Shown in pieces: positions 44,392-53,714 of a stretch of DNA of 64,000 bases (position 1 is the stretch's first letter; the number at the start of each line of letters is the position of its first letter). This stretch comes from Alphaproteobacteria bacterium. Its GTDB lineage: Bacteria; Pseudomonadota; Alphaproteobacteria; JAUHZC01. The notes below the pieces were generated by a model. The model was not told the DNA's origin, did no database searches, and was given only the letters and a program-made list of their open reading frames with translations. The position numbers and the translations under genes were made by a program. The DNA lies in assembly GCA_023898725.1 (NCBI GenBank), contig CP060236.1:62001-126000 (forward strand), given 5' to 3'.

Positions 44392-44535
44392 TTTTTCTGA
44401 CACTGCGCAGAACCTCTCTGGTATATTTCGTCCCTTGATCCAAGAAAAAATGAATGTTTAATTCCTTTGATGTGTTTTTGAAAAACATACATAAAAGCGA
44501 ATCACTTTCATAAATGTGGGCCTTAACCAGCACAC

Positions 44536-45525
44536 CTAGCGGTATAAAACCTGCTTACTTGCGTCGGCTATGTCTTTAATTTGAGGCAAGGCCAGCGCCT
44601 CTAAATTCGCCGCATACGGAAGAGGCACATCCTTACTTGTCACACGGACGACTGGCGCATCAAGAAAATCGAAAGCCTCCTGCATGATTTGCGCTGCAAT
44701 CTCCGCCCCCACACCAGCAAAGGGGAAACCCTCCTCACACGATACAAGACGATTCGTTTTTTGGACAGATCGGATAATCGTTTCCACATCCAGAGGACGA
44801 ATAGATTGGAGGTCAATGACTTCTGCTGAAATACCCTCTTGTGCAAGGATGTCTGCCGCTTTTAAAGCCTTGCCCACCATAATTGAAAATGAAACAAGCG
44901 TTACATCAGTGCCCTCGCGTACAACGCGGGCTTTTCCTAAGGGTTCACAAGCATCCGTATCATCACTAACGTCATCAAAGGATTGACCATACATAAGCTC
45001 GTTTTCAAGAAAAATGACAGGATTTGGATCACGTATAGCAGACTTTAACAGGGCTTTTGCACGGCCTGCCGAATAGGGAGATACCACGCGCAGACCCGGA
45101 CAGTGTGCATACCAACTCGCATAGCACTGAGAATGTTGGGCACCAACACGACTTGCCGCACCGTTAGGACCACGAAATACGATGGGACAACCCATTTGCC
45201 CCCCTGACATATAAAGGGTTTTTGCCGCTGAGTTAACAATTTGATCAATTGCTTGCATGGCGAAATTGAATGTCATAAACTCAACGATAGGTCGAAGCTT
45301 TAAAAAAGCCGCGCCCACACCAAGACCTGCAAAGCCGTGCTCAGTTATAGGGGTATCAATCACACGGGTTTCACCAAACTGTTCGAGCAACCCCTGCGTC
45401 ACTTTATAGGCACCGTTGTACTGGGCGACTTCCTCTCCGAGAATAAACACATCCTTATCACGCAGCATTTCTTCTGCCATCGCTGCACGCAGAGCCTCAC
45501 GCACGGTCATCGTATGCAGTGCCAT
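44536..45525 (-). CDS. pdhB: Pyruvate dehydrogenase E1 component, beta subunit
   Basis: 329 residues. With PdhA decarboxylates pyruvate and loads the lipoyl arm of E2. Begins ALHTMTVREALRAAM; DTPITEHGFAGLGVGAA near 59; PVIFLENELMYG near 172. It has no N-terminal lipoyl domain, unlike the approximately 450-residue PdhB of many free-living alphaproteobacteria and like Rickettsia PdhB. The start overlaps the pdhA stop (TGATG). E2 and E3 genes are not adjacent: convergent grxD follows. Confidence 0.95.
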   Translation of the reverse strand: MALHTMTVREALRAAMAEEMLRDKDVFILGEEVAQYNGAYKVTQGLLEQFGETRVIDTPITEHGFAGLGVGAAFLKLRPIVEFMTFNFAMQAIDQIVNSAAKTLYMSGGQMGCPIVFRGPNGAASRVGAQHSQCYASWYAHCPGLRVVSPYSAGRAKALLKSAIRDPNPVIFLENELMYGQSFDDVSDDTDACEPLGKARVVREGTDVTLVSFSIMVGKALKAADILAQEGISAEVIDLQSIRPLDVETIIRSVQKTNRLVSCEEGFPFAGVGAEIAAQIMQEAFDFLDAPVVRVTSKDVPLPYAANLEALALPQIKDIADASKQVLYR

Positions 45526-46505
45526 CAGCGCGCCTCCTCTTCAATCAAAATATCCGTCATCAATTCACCGGCGTCTGGCTCAGGCGCTGTGATCGCAAAT
45601 TCTGCAACCTCTTTCATGTGGTCACGGACTTCATTCTCAATATCCTTGAGGTCATCAGTCTTCATGGAAAATGCTACGCGCATCTGCTCTTTAAAGTTTG
45701 CAAGAGGATCGGATGTTGTTTTAACCTCGGTTACTTCCTCCTTCGAACGGTAACCGGCCGGGTCAGACATAGAGTGCCCACGGTAACGATAGGTACGAAC
45801 CTCAACAATCATAGGAAACATATTTGTGCGAACCGTGTGTAGCGCCCTACTGACGGCATCTCGAACAGCCAAAACATCCATGCCATCCACTTGGATCCCC
45901 TGAATACCAAAAGGCTCGCCGCGCGTGTGCATTTTTTCATCATTTGCACAGCCACGCAACGTGGATGTGCCCATAGCATATCCATTGTTTTCAATAATAT
46001 AAAGAACCGGAAGACCCCACAAAGAAGCCATATTAAACGATTCATATACCTGACCTTGGTTTGCTGCACCATCCCCAAAATACGTCAGACAAACACCATT
46101 ATCCTGTTTATATTTGTGTGCAAACGCCATACCGGTGCCAATAGAAACTTGAGCCCCTACGATGCCGTGCCCCCCAAAAAAGTTTTTCTCCCGAGAAAAC
46201 ATGTGCATCGAGCCACCTTTTCCCTTTGAGTATCCCGCTTGGCGTCCTGTCAGCTCTGCCATGACACCTTTAGGGTCCATGCCACATGCTAGCATATGAC
46301 CATGATCACGATAGGCCGTGATTACAGTGTCTTGCGATTGCATAACATCTTGAGCACCAACAACGACTGCCTCTTGACCAATATACAAATGGCAAAAACC
46401 GGCAATATGACCCATACCATAAAGCTGAGAGGCTTTTTCCTCAAATCGACGAATCAAAAGCATGTCTTTGTATAGCTGGCGTGCGTGGCTAAGATCAATA
46501 TTCAT
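45525..46505 (-). CDS. pdhA: Pyruvate dehydrogenase E1 component, alpha subunit
   Basis: 326 residues. Thiamine diphosphate binding motif GDGAANQGQVYESFN...NN (near 161-190); HMFSREKNFFGGHGIVG near 101; phosphorylation-loop-like region YRYRGHSMSDPA near 255. Length typical. Follows rplS by 83 bp on the same strand and is coupled to pdhB. Confidence 0.95.
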   Translation of the reverse strand: MNIDLSHARQLYKDMLLIRRFEEKASQLYGMGHIAGFCHLYIGQEAVVVGAQDVMQSQDTVITAYRDHGHMLACGMDPKGVMAELTGRQAGYSKGKGGSMHMFSREKNFFGGHGIVGAQVSIGTGMAFAHKYKQDNGVCLTYFGDGAANQGQVYESFNMASLWGLPVLYIIENNGYAMGTSTLRGCANDEKMHTRGEPFGIQGIQVDGMDVLAVRDAVSRALHTVRTNMFPMIVEVRTYRYRGHSMSDPAGYRSKEEVTEVKTTSDPLANFKEQMRVAFSMKTDDLKDIENEVRDHMKEVAEFAITAPEPDAGELMTDILIEEEAR

Positions 46506-46588
46506 AGAGCCCCCTGCAGAATGGCCTCTGCCTTACACATACCCGAACATACCTTTCAAGGGCACCTCTCACGTGTGTGCTATAGCAA

Positions 46589-46969
46589 TTACTTTGTTAA
46601 AGATGACGCGGCACTGCGTGGACGCTCTTTGATACGGGCGCTTTTACCCGAACGATCACGCAAATAATACAGTTTTGCCCGACGCACGACACCACGACGT
46701 ACCGTCTCAATGCGAATACGAGGAGAGTACAAAGGAAACACACGCTCAACGCCCTCACCGTATGAAATCTTACGCACGGTGAATGATGAATTGATACTAT
46801 CATTTTTGCGCGCGACACACACGCCTTCAAATGCCTGTTGGCGCTCACGCTCACCTTCGATGATTTTTACCCATACACGTACAGTGTCACCGGGATCAAA
46901 TTCAGGAATAGGGTTAGCCGCACTTAACTGATTCACTTGGTCTTGGTTGTACTTTTCAACAGTATTCAT
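46589..46969 (-). CDS. rplS: 50S ribosomal protein L19
   Basis: 126 residues. FDPGDTVRVWVKIIEGERER near 24 and YSPRIRIETVRRGVVRRAKLYYLR (in parts) define L19. ATG at 46969 overlaps the trmD stop (ATGA) and has GAGGAAA upstream, so the longer frame to 47011 is rejected. Last of the rpsP-rimM-trmD-rplS series. Confidence 0.96.
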   Translation of the reverse strand: MNTVEKYNQDQVNQLSAANPIPEFDPGDTVRVWVKIIEGERERQQAFEGVCVARKNDSINSSFTVRKISYGEGVERVFPLYSPRIRIETVRRGVVRRAKLYYLRDRSGKSARIKERPRSAASSLTK

Positions 46970-47679
46970 CGTTTTTCCTCTGTCTTCTTTTTCGCAAGGT
47001 ATGCTTGCCATAAATCGGGGCGGCGTTCACGTGTGATTTTCTCTGATTCTGCACACCGCCATTTGCGTACATTTTCATGATGGCCACTCACGAGAACATC
47101 GGGGACACCTCTACCAGACCATTCTTGAGGCCGCGTAAACTGAGGATACTCCAATAGCCCATTCGTAAAACTTTCTTCCATCAAGGAATTACCTGAATTC
47201 ATCACGTTTGGCAAGAGGCGAATGCAGCTTTCTGCAATAACCATCGCTGCCACTTCACCACCAGCTAAGACATAGTCCCCGATACTTATCTCTGTGACTT
47301 TCCATTTATCAAGAACACGCTGGTCTATGCCTTCAAATCTGCCACAAATGATACCAACATGCTTGTCTTTTACAAGATTTTCTGCTCGTTCTTGTGTCAG
47401 AGAAACCCCGCGCGCAGACGTCACCAACAGTCGGTCAAACGGGTTACGTTCAGCCACAGCATGCAGGCATGCATCCAAGACATCAGGACGCATAACCATA
47501 CCAGCCCCTCCACCAAAAGGGCTATCATCAACGGTTTGGTGTTTATCTGTTGCGTAGCTGCGAATATTGTGTACGTCAAGTGACCAAAGGCCCTTCTCAG
47601 CCCCCTTTCCGATAATTGATGCTCCCAGCGTACCTGGAAAAAGGTCCGGATAAAGAGTCACAATGCTCAAGCGCCACAT
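46966..47679 (-). CDS. trmD: tRNA (guanine-37-N1)-methyltransferase TrmD
   Basis: 237 residues. Methylates G37 next to the anticodon to keep frame. SPOUT knot with SIGDYVLAGGE near 132; DDSPFGGGAGMVMRPD near 51; CGRFEGIDQRV near 112. ATG at 47679 comes one base after the rimM stop, preferred over the frame's first ATG at 47715. Confidence 0.96.
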   Translation of the reverse strand: MWRLSIVTLYPDLFPGTLGASIIGKGAEKGLWSLDVHNIRSYATDKHQTVDDSPFGGGAGMVMRPDVLDACLHAVAERNPFDRLLVTSARGVSLTQERAENLVKDKHVGIICGRFEGIDQRVLDKWKVTEISIGDYVLAGGEVAAMVIAESCIRLLPNVMNSGNSLMEESFTNGLLEYPQFTRPQEWSGRGVPDVLVSGHHENVRKWRCAESEKITRERRPDLWQAYLAKKKTEEKR

Positions 47680-47680
47680 A

Positions 47681-48229
47681 CTAAGACTCTTTCGTCGTTG
47701 ATGGTTTCTGCGCAACCAAAAAATCGGGGTTCGCTATCAACAGGCCGTTTTCTTTATCAACAGACGGAACCGCCGCCTTCGTAAATGGCAGATAGTACTT
47801 CACTCCAGACGCATCGCATATTTCCAGGTTTGTTTGGGCACCAAACGTATCTACGTGTATTACTGTGCCCAACACGGCTCCCCCTGGCGCGTGCGCATGT
47901 AATCCCATCAAATCAACATAATAAAACATTTCCTCTTGCAGAATCGGCATATCTTGACGTCGCACCCAGATTGATGTGTTACGCATTGTTTCAGCCGCAT
48001 TACGATCAGACACCCCTCCCACACGAACAAGAAATGATGAGGCACTAGCCTGAGATTTGCGAACAATACCCACGGGTTCTTGGCACACTGATTCTTGAGT
48101 AGTTCCCCGAAAAAGCATAACATACGTAAAAATGTTTTCCGGGGGATCTGTAAAACTTACAAGATTCATATCACCCCGGACACCGTGAGGTTTTGTGAGT
48201 TTTCCCACACATACATACGTATCAGCCAT
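47681..48229 (-). CDS. rimM: 16S rRNA processing protein RimM
   Basis: 182 residues. Helps 30S head assembly and binds S19. N-terminal RimM barrel (VGKLTKPHGVRGDM, residues 8-21) and C-terminal PRC barrel (FYYVDLMGLHAHAPGGAVLG near 103; YYLPFTKAAVPSVDKENG). Length standard. Lies between rpsP and trmD as usual. Confidence 0.94.
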   Translation of the reverse strand: MADTYVCVGKLTKPHGVRGDMNLVSFTDPPENIFTYVMLFRGTTQESVCQEPVGIVRKSQASASSFLVRVGGVSDRNAAETMRNTSIWVRRQDMPILQEEMFYYVDLMGLHAHAPGGAVLGTVIHVDTFGAQTNLEICDASGVKYYLPFTKAAVPSVDKENGLLIANPDFLVAQKPSTTKES

Positions 48230-48238
48230 CGTTACGCG

Positions 48239-48715
48239 CTATTCAACCGCCTCAGCTGTAACATCTGCAGCTTCCACTGCTGATGCTCCTTCAGATACTT
48301 CTTCCGTGGGGGCTTCCGCTGCGGCTTTTGCTGCCTCTTCTGCTGCAATTTTGGCAGCTGCTGCCTCTTTAGCTGCTTGTGCTTTATCAGTTTTTTCTTT
48401 CTCACGCGCGAGTGCTTTAGCCTTTGGCGCAGACTGTTTGGGGGTTTCTGCGTATGTGAATTTATCCGTAATACCCGCATCCCCCAAGAAACGTGCCACA
48501 CGATCCGTAGGAAGAGCACCGGTTCCCAACCAATGCTTAATGCGCTCTTGGTTCAAAGAAAGACGATCCGCATGATCCTTAGGAACCATGGGATTATAGT
48601 ATCCTAACTTCTCAAGAAAGCACCCATCACGTGGAGCGGTGTTTTCCGCAACGACAATGTGGTAAAAAGGGCGCTTCTTTGACCCGCGACGAGCCAATCG
48701 TAACCGTAGTGCCAT
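48239..48715 (-). CDS. rpsP: 30S ribosomal protein S16 with long Ala/Lys/Glu tail
   Basis: 158 residues. The S16 core is residues 1-85 (MALRLRLARRGSKKRPFYHI, PTDRVARFLGDAGI). From about 90 on it is a charged, alanine-rich helix (EKEKTDKAQAAKEAAAAKIA and further), ending acidic. Such tails occur in other alphaproteobacterial S16 proteins; E. coli S16 has 82 residues. First gene of the rpsP-rimM-trmD-rplS series, 24 bp after ffh. Confidence 0.95.
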   Translation of the reverse strand: MALRLRLARRGSKKRPFYHIVVAENTAPRDGCFLEKLGYYNPMVPKDHADRLSLNQERIKHWLGTGALPTDRVARFLGDAGITDKFTYAETPKQSAPKAKALAREKEKTDKAQAAKEAAAAKIAAEEAAKAAAEAPTEEVSEGASAVEAADVTAEAVE

Positions 48716-48739
48716 AATTATTTCCTTTCATTTTATTCA

Positions 48740-50083
48740 TTATTTACCAAATAAACCACGCATATTGCGTAGCATTCCTTTTCCACCCTGTTGACCCATT
48801 TTCTTGGTGAGGTCACTCATGTGGCGAAATTGTTTCACAAGACGATTAATCATCGCCACATCAACGCCCGAACCGCGGGCAATGCGGCGTTTGCGCGAAG
48901 CATTGAGAAGATCTGGCTGAGTCCGCTCAGCAGGTGTCATCGCCCGGATAATGGCAAGTTGCTGACGCACATCCCGATCATCAAGCTGTACATGAGTCAT
49001 CTTTTCTTTTAATCCATTCATCCCCGGAAGCAGAGCCATAATTGACTGCAATCCCCCCATTTTACCAATTTGTTGCAATTGATCCGCAAACATATTCATA
49101 TCAAAGCGACCCTTGCGGATATTGGCTTCCATGCGTTGTCGGGCTTCAGCATCAACACTCTCAATCGCTCGCTCGACCAGAGAAACAACATCTCCTTTAT
49201 CAAGAATACGATCAGCCAAACGCTTTGGGTCATATAACTCAAGCTCATGAATGCGCTCACCACGACTGAGAAATTTAATAGGCTGGCCCGTAACCTGGCG
49301 CATCGATAAAGCAGCACCCCCGCGCGCATCACCATCGATACGACTCAGCACAATGCCACTAACGCCAACTTTCTTGTGGAACACATCACCCACATTTACA
49401 GCATCTTGACCGGACATCGCATCAACCACAAGAAGTGTCTCTTGGGGCTGTGTTGTTTTTTTTATCAGTGCAAGCTCAGACATCATAGCTTCGTCCACTT
49501 GCAGACGTCCCGCTGTATCCAAAATCACCATATCCATACCTTGACGTGTGGCTTCGTCAATAGCACGAGCAGCGATAGCCTCAGGCTTTTCACCCACCAC
49601 AACAGACAAAACAGACAGGTTATTTTGCGTTGCAAGAATGGTCAGCTGTTCCTGGGCAGCCGGGCGATACACATCCAATGACGCAACCATAACTTTTTTG
49701 GTGTGTTTTTCATGAAGCCACACCCCAAGCTTTGCCGTAAACGTTGTTTTTCCAGATCCTTGAAGTCCCGCAATCAAGTATACCAGGGGCGGCGATCCCT
49801 TGGTGTAGAGAGACTCTGCCTCCCCCAAAATTTCCAGCAATGTGTCATGAACAATCTTAATCACCTGCTGGCCAGGACTAACACTGTCAATAAGCGCAGT
49901 GCCTATTGCTTTGTTCTGGACTCGCCCAACAATGTCCTTGGCAACACTCAACGCAACGTCCGCCTCTAGGAGTGCCACGCGAATTTCCCGCAATACAACA
50001 CGTACGTCATCCTCACGCAACATGCCCTTGTCACGAATTCCTGCGAATATACCAGACAGGCGCTTTGTTAAACTCTCAAACAG
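48740..50083 (-). CDS. ffh: Signal recognition particle protein Ffh, non-AUG start
   Basis: About 447 residues. Binds 4.5S RNA and targets nascent inner-membrane proteins to FtsY. N domain FESLTKRLSGIF, GTPase G1 GLQGSGKTT near 100, DTAGR near 184, and methionine-rich M domain with the RNA-binding region GSGVDVAMINRLVKQF near 405. No ATG, GTG or TTG is in frame next to a ribosome site. GGAG at 50095-50092 points to ATT (50086, five bases) or CTG (50083, eight bases), and homologues begin exactly at the CTG position. TTG codons at 50110/50107 lack a ribosome site. Confidence 0.93.
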   Translation of the reverse strand: MFESLTKRLSGIFAGIRDKGMLREDDVRVVLREIRVALLEADVALSVAKDIVGRVQNKAIGTALIDSVSPGQQVIKIVHDTLLEILGEAESLYTKGSPPLVYLIAGLQGSGKTTFTAKLGVWLHEKHTKKVMVASLDVYRPAAQEQLTILATQNNLSVLSVVVGEKPEAIAARAIDEATRQGMDMVILDTAGRLQVDEAMMSELALIKKTTQPQETLLVVDAMSGQDAVNVGDVFHKKVGVSGIVLSRIDGDARGGAALSMRQVTGQPIKFLSRGERIHELELYDPKRLADRILDKGDVVSLVERAIESVDAEARQRMEANIRKGRFDMNMFADQLQQIGKMGGLQSIMALLPGMNGLKEKMTHVQLDDRDVRQQLAIIRAMTPAERTQPDLLNASRKRRIARGSGVDVAMINRLVKQFRHMSDLTKKMGQQGGKGMLRNMRGLFGK

Positions 50084-50162
50084 AATGCATTCTCCACAAA
50101 TCCACAACAAAAAGCGCCAGTGGACGAAACTCGTCGACTCGCGGTTCTTGTAAGTTGGTATA

Positions 50163-50191
50163 CATATAGCTGATCATCTCCCAGAAGTCAA
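50163..50191 (-). promoter_or_regulatory. Promoter of the ffh-rpsP-rimM-trmD-rplS run
   Basis: Minus strand TTGACT (50191-50186) and TATATG (50168-50163) with a 17-bp spacer; start near 50156. Confidence 0.6.
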
Positions 50192-50293
50192 CGCCAATGT
50201 ACTTTAGTTAAGGGTGAGACCCGACTGTTTTGGACGAAAAGCCGGCGAACACCACGTCACCTCTTGAAAGTCCTTTAGTTCTTCTAAGAAGAA

Positions 50294-50842
50294 TCATACA
50301 CCCTTGGGGGAAATAATCATAATCATCTGCATCCCCTCCATTTTGGGCTCACGTTCGATTTTGACCTCTTCACCCAGTTCAGAACGAATGCGATCAAAAA
50401 TTCGCTGACCAACTTCCTTCCGTGACATTTCACGCCCCCGGAAACGCATGGAAATCTTGACTTTATCGCCATCTGCCAGAAATCGCTCAATATTGCGCTT
50501 TTTCACCTGATAGTCATTGTCCTCGATATAAGGGCGAACTTTTACTTCTTTCACGTGAACAATTTTTTGATTCTTTTTGGCTTCAGCTTTTTTCTTTTGT
50601 TCGTGGTATTTAAATTTACCATAGTCCAGCACTTTACACACAGGGGGATCCGCATTTGGAGAAATCTCAACAAGATCAAGACCCGCCTGGATGGCCTTTT
50701 CCATAGCCTGCTTGGCACTCACAATCCCAAGCATTTCTCCCTCTTGGTCAATCAAGCGGACTTGAAGATGCTGAATTTCATGATTAATCTTGTGCTCATT
50801 TGTATTATCCCGGCGAGGATTTGCGTCTGGGCGTCGTATGAT
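50294..50842 (-). CDS. infC: Translation initiation factor IF-3, rare start codon
   Basis: About 182 residues. N domain (NHEIQHLQVRLIDQEGEMLG), linker rich in lysine (HEQKKKAEAKKNQK), C domain (EVKVRPYIEDNDYQVKKRN, FRGREM). No in-frame ATG or GTG lies at the beginning. The ribosome site AAGGAG (50853-50848) is two bases from TTG, five from ATC (50842) and eight from ATA (50839). An AUC or AUA start is favoured: IF-3 rejects such codons, the basis of its self-control from AUU in E. coli. Immediately follows thrS; rpmI-rplT, usually next, are not here. Confidence 0.93.
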   Translation of the reverse strand: MIRRPDANPRRDNTNEHKINHEIQHLQVRLIDQEGEMLGIVSAKQAMEKAIQAGLDLVEISPNADPPVCKVLDYGKFKYHEQKKKAEAKKNQKIVHVKEVKVRPYIEDNDYQVKKRNIERFLADGDKVKISMRFRGREMSRKEVGQRIFDRIRSELGEEVKIEREPKMEGMQMIMIISPKGV

Positions 50843-50852
50843 CAATTCTCCT

Positions 50853-52793
50853 TCATTTTTTTATATTCTCAGATTCCGGCATGGTAATCTGTGGTTTATA
50901 GGTTGCTACAAAATCAACAACCGTCATGACCTGCTGATTTTGAGATCCTAGCGTTCGCACAGCGACACTACGATCATCGTACTCACGCTTCCCAACAACA
51001 AGAATCAACGGGATCTTCTGATTGCTCAACTCGCGGATCTTATAACTTATCTTCTCATTCCGCAAGTCCGCGGATGCGCGAAACCCTTTGGCACGCAAGT
51101 CTGCGATAAGTTCGCTCGCGTATTGATTAAAGGCGTCGGTAATAGGAGCAACCACAACCTGAGTCGGCGACAACCACAAAGGAAACTTTCCTGCATAGTG
51201 CTCAATCAAAATGCCAATAAATCGCTCAAATGAACCAAAAATTGCACGGTGCAACATAACAGGGCGCTGTTTGTTGCCTTCTTCATCAATATACGATGCC
51301 TGCAGACGCTCCGGCAGGACAAAGTCAACCTGCAGAGTGCCACACTGCCACTCGCGTCCAATTGCATCCTTGAGAACAAACTCAAGCTTGGGTCCGTAAA
51401 AGGCCCCCTCGCCAGGGTTAAGAACGTAGGTAAGGCCAGCTTCTGTGGACGCTGTTTTCAAGGCATTTTCCGCTTGATCCCACACAGCATCTGATCCCGC
51501 TCGCTTTTCAGGGCGATCGGAAAACTTCACCATTACCTCGTCAAAGCCAAAGTCTCTGTAGATCCCCAGAAGGAGGTGACAAAAGCTTTTTGTTTCTGCT
51601 GTAATTTGCTCTGGCGTACAAAAAATATGGGCATCATCTTGCGTGAACGCTCGAACGCGCATAATCCCCTGGAGAGCCCCTGATGGCTCATACCGATGAC
51701 AAGACCCAAACTCCGCCATGCGAATGGGAAGGTCACGATAACTTTTGATACCCTGGCGAAAAATCTGCACATGACAAGGACAGTTCATGGGCTTAATGGC
51801 AAGCGTTCGGTTGTCAGCAGCCTCCACCACAAACATGTTTTCACCAAACTTTTCCCAGTGGCCAGACGCCTCCCACAAAGAACGATCCACAAGTTGCGGT
51901 GTTTTCACCTCAACATAGCCTTGTTCCTCAAGGCGCGTACGCATGAACGTTTCTAGCAATCGGTAAATTGTCCAACCCTTTGGGTGCCAGAACACACTCC
52001 CAGCGGCTTCCTCCTGAAGGTGGAAAAGATCAAGATCCTTGGCAAGCTTGCGGTGATCTCGCTTTTCAGCCTCCTCTAAGCGATGGAGATACGCTTTAAG
52101 ATGCGCCTCCTCCGCCCATGCTGTGCCATAAATCCGTTGCAGCATGGTGTTTTTTGCGTCGCCCCGCCAGTATGCGCCGGCAATTTTCATCAACTTAAAG
52201 GCACGACCCACGTGGCGCGTTGACGGAAGGTGTGGCCCGCGACACAGGTCAATAAAACTGCCCTGTCGGTACAGAGTAATAACCTGATCCGCAGGGATAT
52301 CCTCAATAATCTCAGCTTTAAATTTTTCCCCGATACTCTTGAAAAAAACCACCGCATCATCCCGACTCCACGCTTCACGAACAATTGGTATATCCGCTTG
52401 CACCAATTCATGCATGCGAGCCTCAATTGCCAGAAGGTCATCCGATGAGAGCGGTTCCTTGCGGTAAATATCGTAATAAAATCCCTCCGCGATGGCAGGA
52501 CCAATAGTGATTTGCGTTTCTGGATACAGCTCTTTGACTGCCTGTGCCAACATATGCGCCGCATCATGCCGAATAACCTCAAGGGCCTCAGGATCCGTGC
52601 GAGTCACAATACGCACCCGTGCATTCTGTAGGAGTGGACGAGTCAGATCACACAAGACCCCGTCAACTTCCATAAGAACGGCTTTTTTCCCAAGACCAGC
52701 ACTGATGGATGCAGCGATATCATGCCCCGTTACCGCTCGTGGAAAGGAACGAACCGTGCTGTCAGGAAGGGTAATATGAACCTGTGAGGACAT
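50853..52793 (-). CDS. thrS: Threonyl-tRNA synthetase
   Basis: 646 residues. TGS domain (HITLPDSTVRSFPRAVTGHD), editing domain with HDAAHMLAQAVKELYP near 76 and the GPHLPSTRHVG site, class II catalytic core with motif 2 FGSCHRYEPSGALQG and zinc ligands in MNCPCH, and the anticodon-binding domain from about 540. Length standard. Its stop adjoins the infC ribosome site; fbaB lies five bases upstream of its start, so the three are likely one transcript. Confidence 0.97.
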   Translation of the reverse strand: MSSQVHITLPDSTVRSFPRAVTGHDIAASISAGLGKKAVLMEVDGVLCDLTRPLLQNARVRIVTRTDPEALEVIRHDAAHMLAQAVKELYPETQITIGPAIAEGFYYDIYRKEPLSSDDLLAIEARMHELVQADIPIVREAWSRDDAVVFFKSIGEKFKAEIIEDIPADQVITLYRQGSFIDLCRGPHLPSTRHVGRAFKLMKIAGAYWRGDAKNTMLQRIYGTAWAEEAHLKAYLHRLEEAEKRDHRKLAKDLDLFHLQEEAAGSVFWHPKGWTIYRLLETFMRTRLEEQGYVEVKTPQLVDRSLWEASGHWEKFGENMFVVEAADNRTLAIKPMNCPCHVQIFRQGIKSYRDLPIRMAEFGSCHRYEPSGALQGIMRVRAFTQDDAHIFCTPEQITAETKSFCHLLLGIYRDFGFDEVMVKFSDRPEKRAGSDAVWDQAENALKTASTEAGLTYVLNPGEGAFYGPKLEFVLKDAIGREWQCGTLQVDFVLPERLQASYIDEEGNKQRPVMLHRAIFGSFERFIGILIEHYAGKFPLWLSPTQVVVAPITDAFNQYASELIADLRAKGFRASADLRNEKISYKIRELSNQKIPLILVVGKREYDDRSVAVRTLGSQNQQVMTVVDFVATYKPQITMPESENIKK

Positions 52794-52797
52794 TATC

Positions 52798-53709
52798 TTA
52801 TGTATAAACCTGGATTATTTGATCCAAAAGGGTCATCGCTTCCTTGTAAGGCCTCTGGAAACAGTTGCGGCCAATAATGGATCCATTCCCCCCACCTTGG
52901 CGAATCGCTCGTGCATCGGCTAGAACAGCAGCGTCATCAGCTTTTGCACCCCCTGAGAAAATTACCATGCGCCGTCCTGCAAAACAGGAGTCCACCACAT
53001 GGCCCACCCGATCAGCCAGCGTATCAATGGCAATTTTTTGATCCTGGTATACGTACTTGGCTTCCGTTTTTTCAAGATGTGCCGTAGGAAGCTTTACCTT
53101 TACAACGTGCGCACCCAACAAACAAGCCATATGCGCACCATAAGAAACTACATCAATGGCTGTTTCACCCTCTTTAGACATGTTTCCTCGGGTATATGAC
53201 CAAACAATCACGGCAAGACCTGCTGCTTTTGCATCAGCAATAATGTCCCTTACTTCCTCAAACATATCATAGGTCACATCAGAACCAGGGTAAATCGTGA
53301 AACCCACCCCAACACACCCCAGGCGCAAGGCATCTGCTACGGCGGATGTAACCGCTTGATCACTACCACCGTAGGGCTTTGTTAACGTATTCCCACTATT
53401 TATTTTGAGAATCAACGGCACAGAGCCAGCAAAGCTATCCGCCCCCGCCTCCAGCAATCCCAAAGGAGCCGCAAAGGCAGAAACACCACTGTCAATCGCT
53501 AGTTTATAGTGGAAATGAGGATCATAGGCAGATGGATTCATGCCAAAGGAGCGCCCTGGTCCATGCTCAAAGCCCTGATCCACAGGATAGATAACCATAC
53601 GCCCCGTACCAGCAAGCTTGCCATGGTTCATCATTGTGTAAAGCTTGGCCTTGCAACCAGGGTTTTCACCTTCATATTTGCCGAGAATCGTGCGTATCGC
53701 CTGTGACAT
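52798..53709 (-). CDS. Class I fructose-bisphosphate aldolase, archaeal/DhnA type
   Basis: 303 residues, TIM barrel, Schiff-base aldolase of the FbaB/DhnA family. The lysine is in AHVVKVKLP near 207; MVIYPVDQGFEHGPGRSF near 37 and SGGAKADDAAVL near 255 are family landmarks. Cleaves or forms fructose 1,6-bisphosphate. ATG at 53709 is used because homologues begin near MSQAIRTIL; the frame extends to 53763 inside cutA. With the sugar-phosphate antiporter and PDH it suggests some central carbon metabolism is kept. Confidence 0.9.
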   Translation of the reverse strand: MSQAIRTILGKYEGENPGCKAKLYTMMNHGKLAGTGRMVIYPVDQGFEHGPGRSFGMNPSAYDPHFHYKLAIDSGVSAFAAPLGLLEAGADSFAGSVPLILKINSGNTLTKPYGGSDQAVTSAVADALRLGCVGVGFTIYPGSDVTYDMFEEVRDIIADAKAAGLAVIVWSYTRGNMSKEGETAIDVVSYGAHMACLLGAHVVKVKLPTAHLEKTEAKYVYQDQKIAIDTLADRVGHVVDSCFAGRRMVIFSGGAKADDAAVLADARAIRQGGGNGSIIGRNCFQRPYKEAMTLLDQIIQVYT

Positions 53710-53714
53710 GAGCT

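Noticed and set aside
44473..44487. TGTTTTTgAAAAACA palindrome between grxD and pdhB
   Set aside because: One-base centre, A/T only; too weak to be a stable terminator, though it sits between convergent genes.
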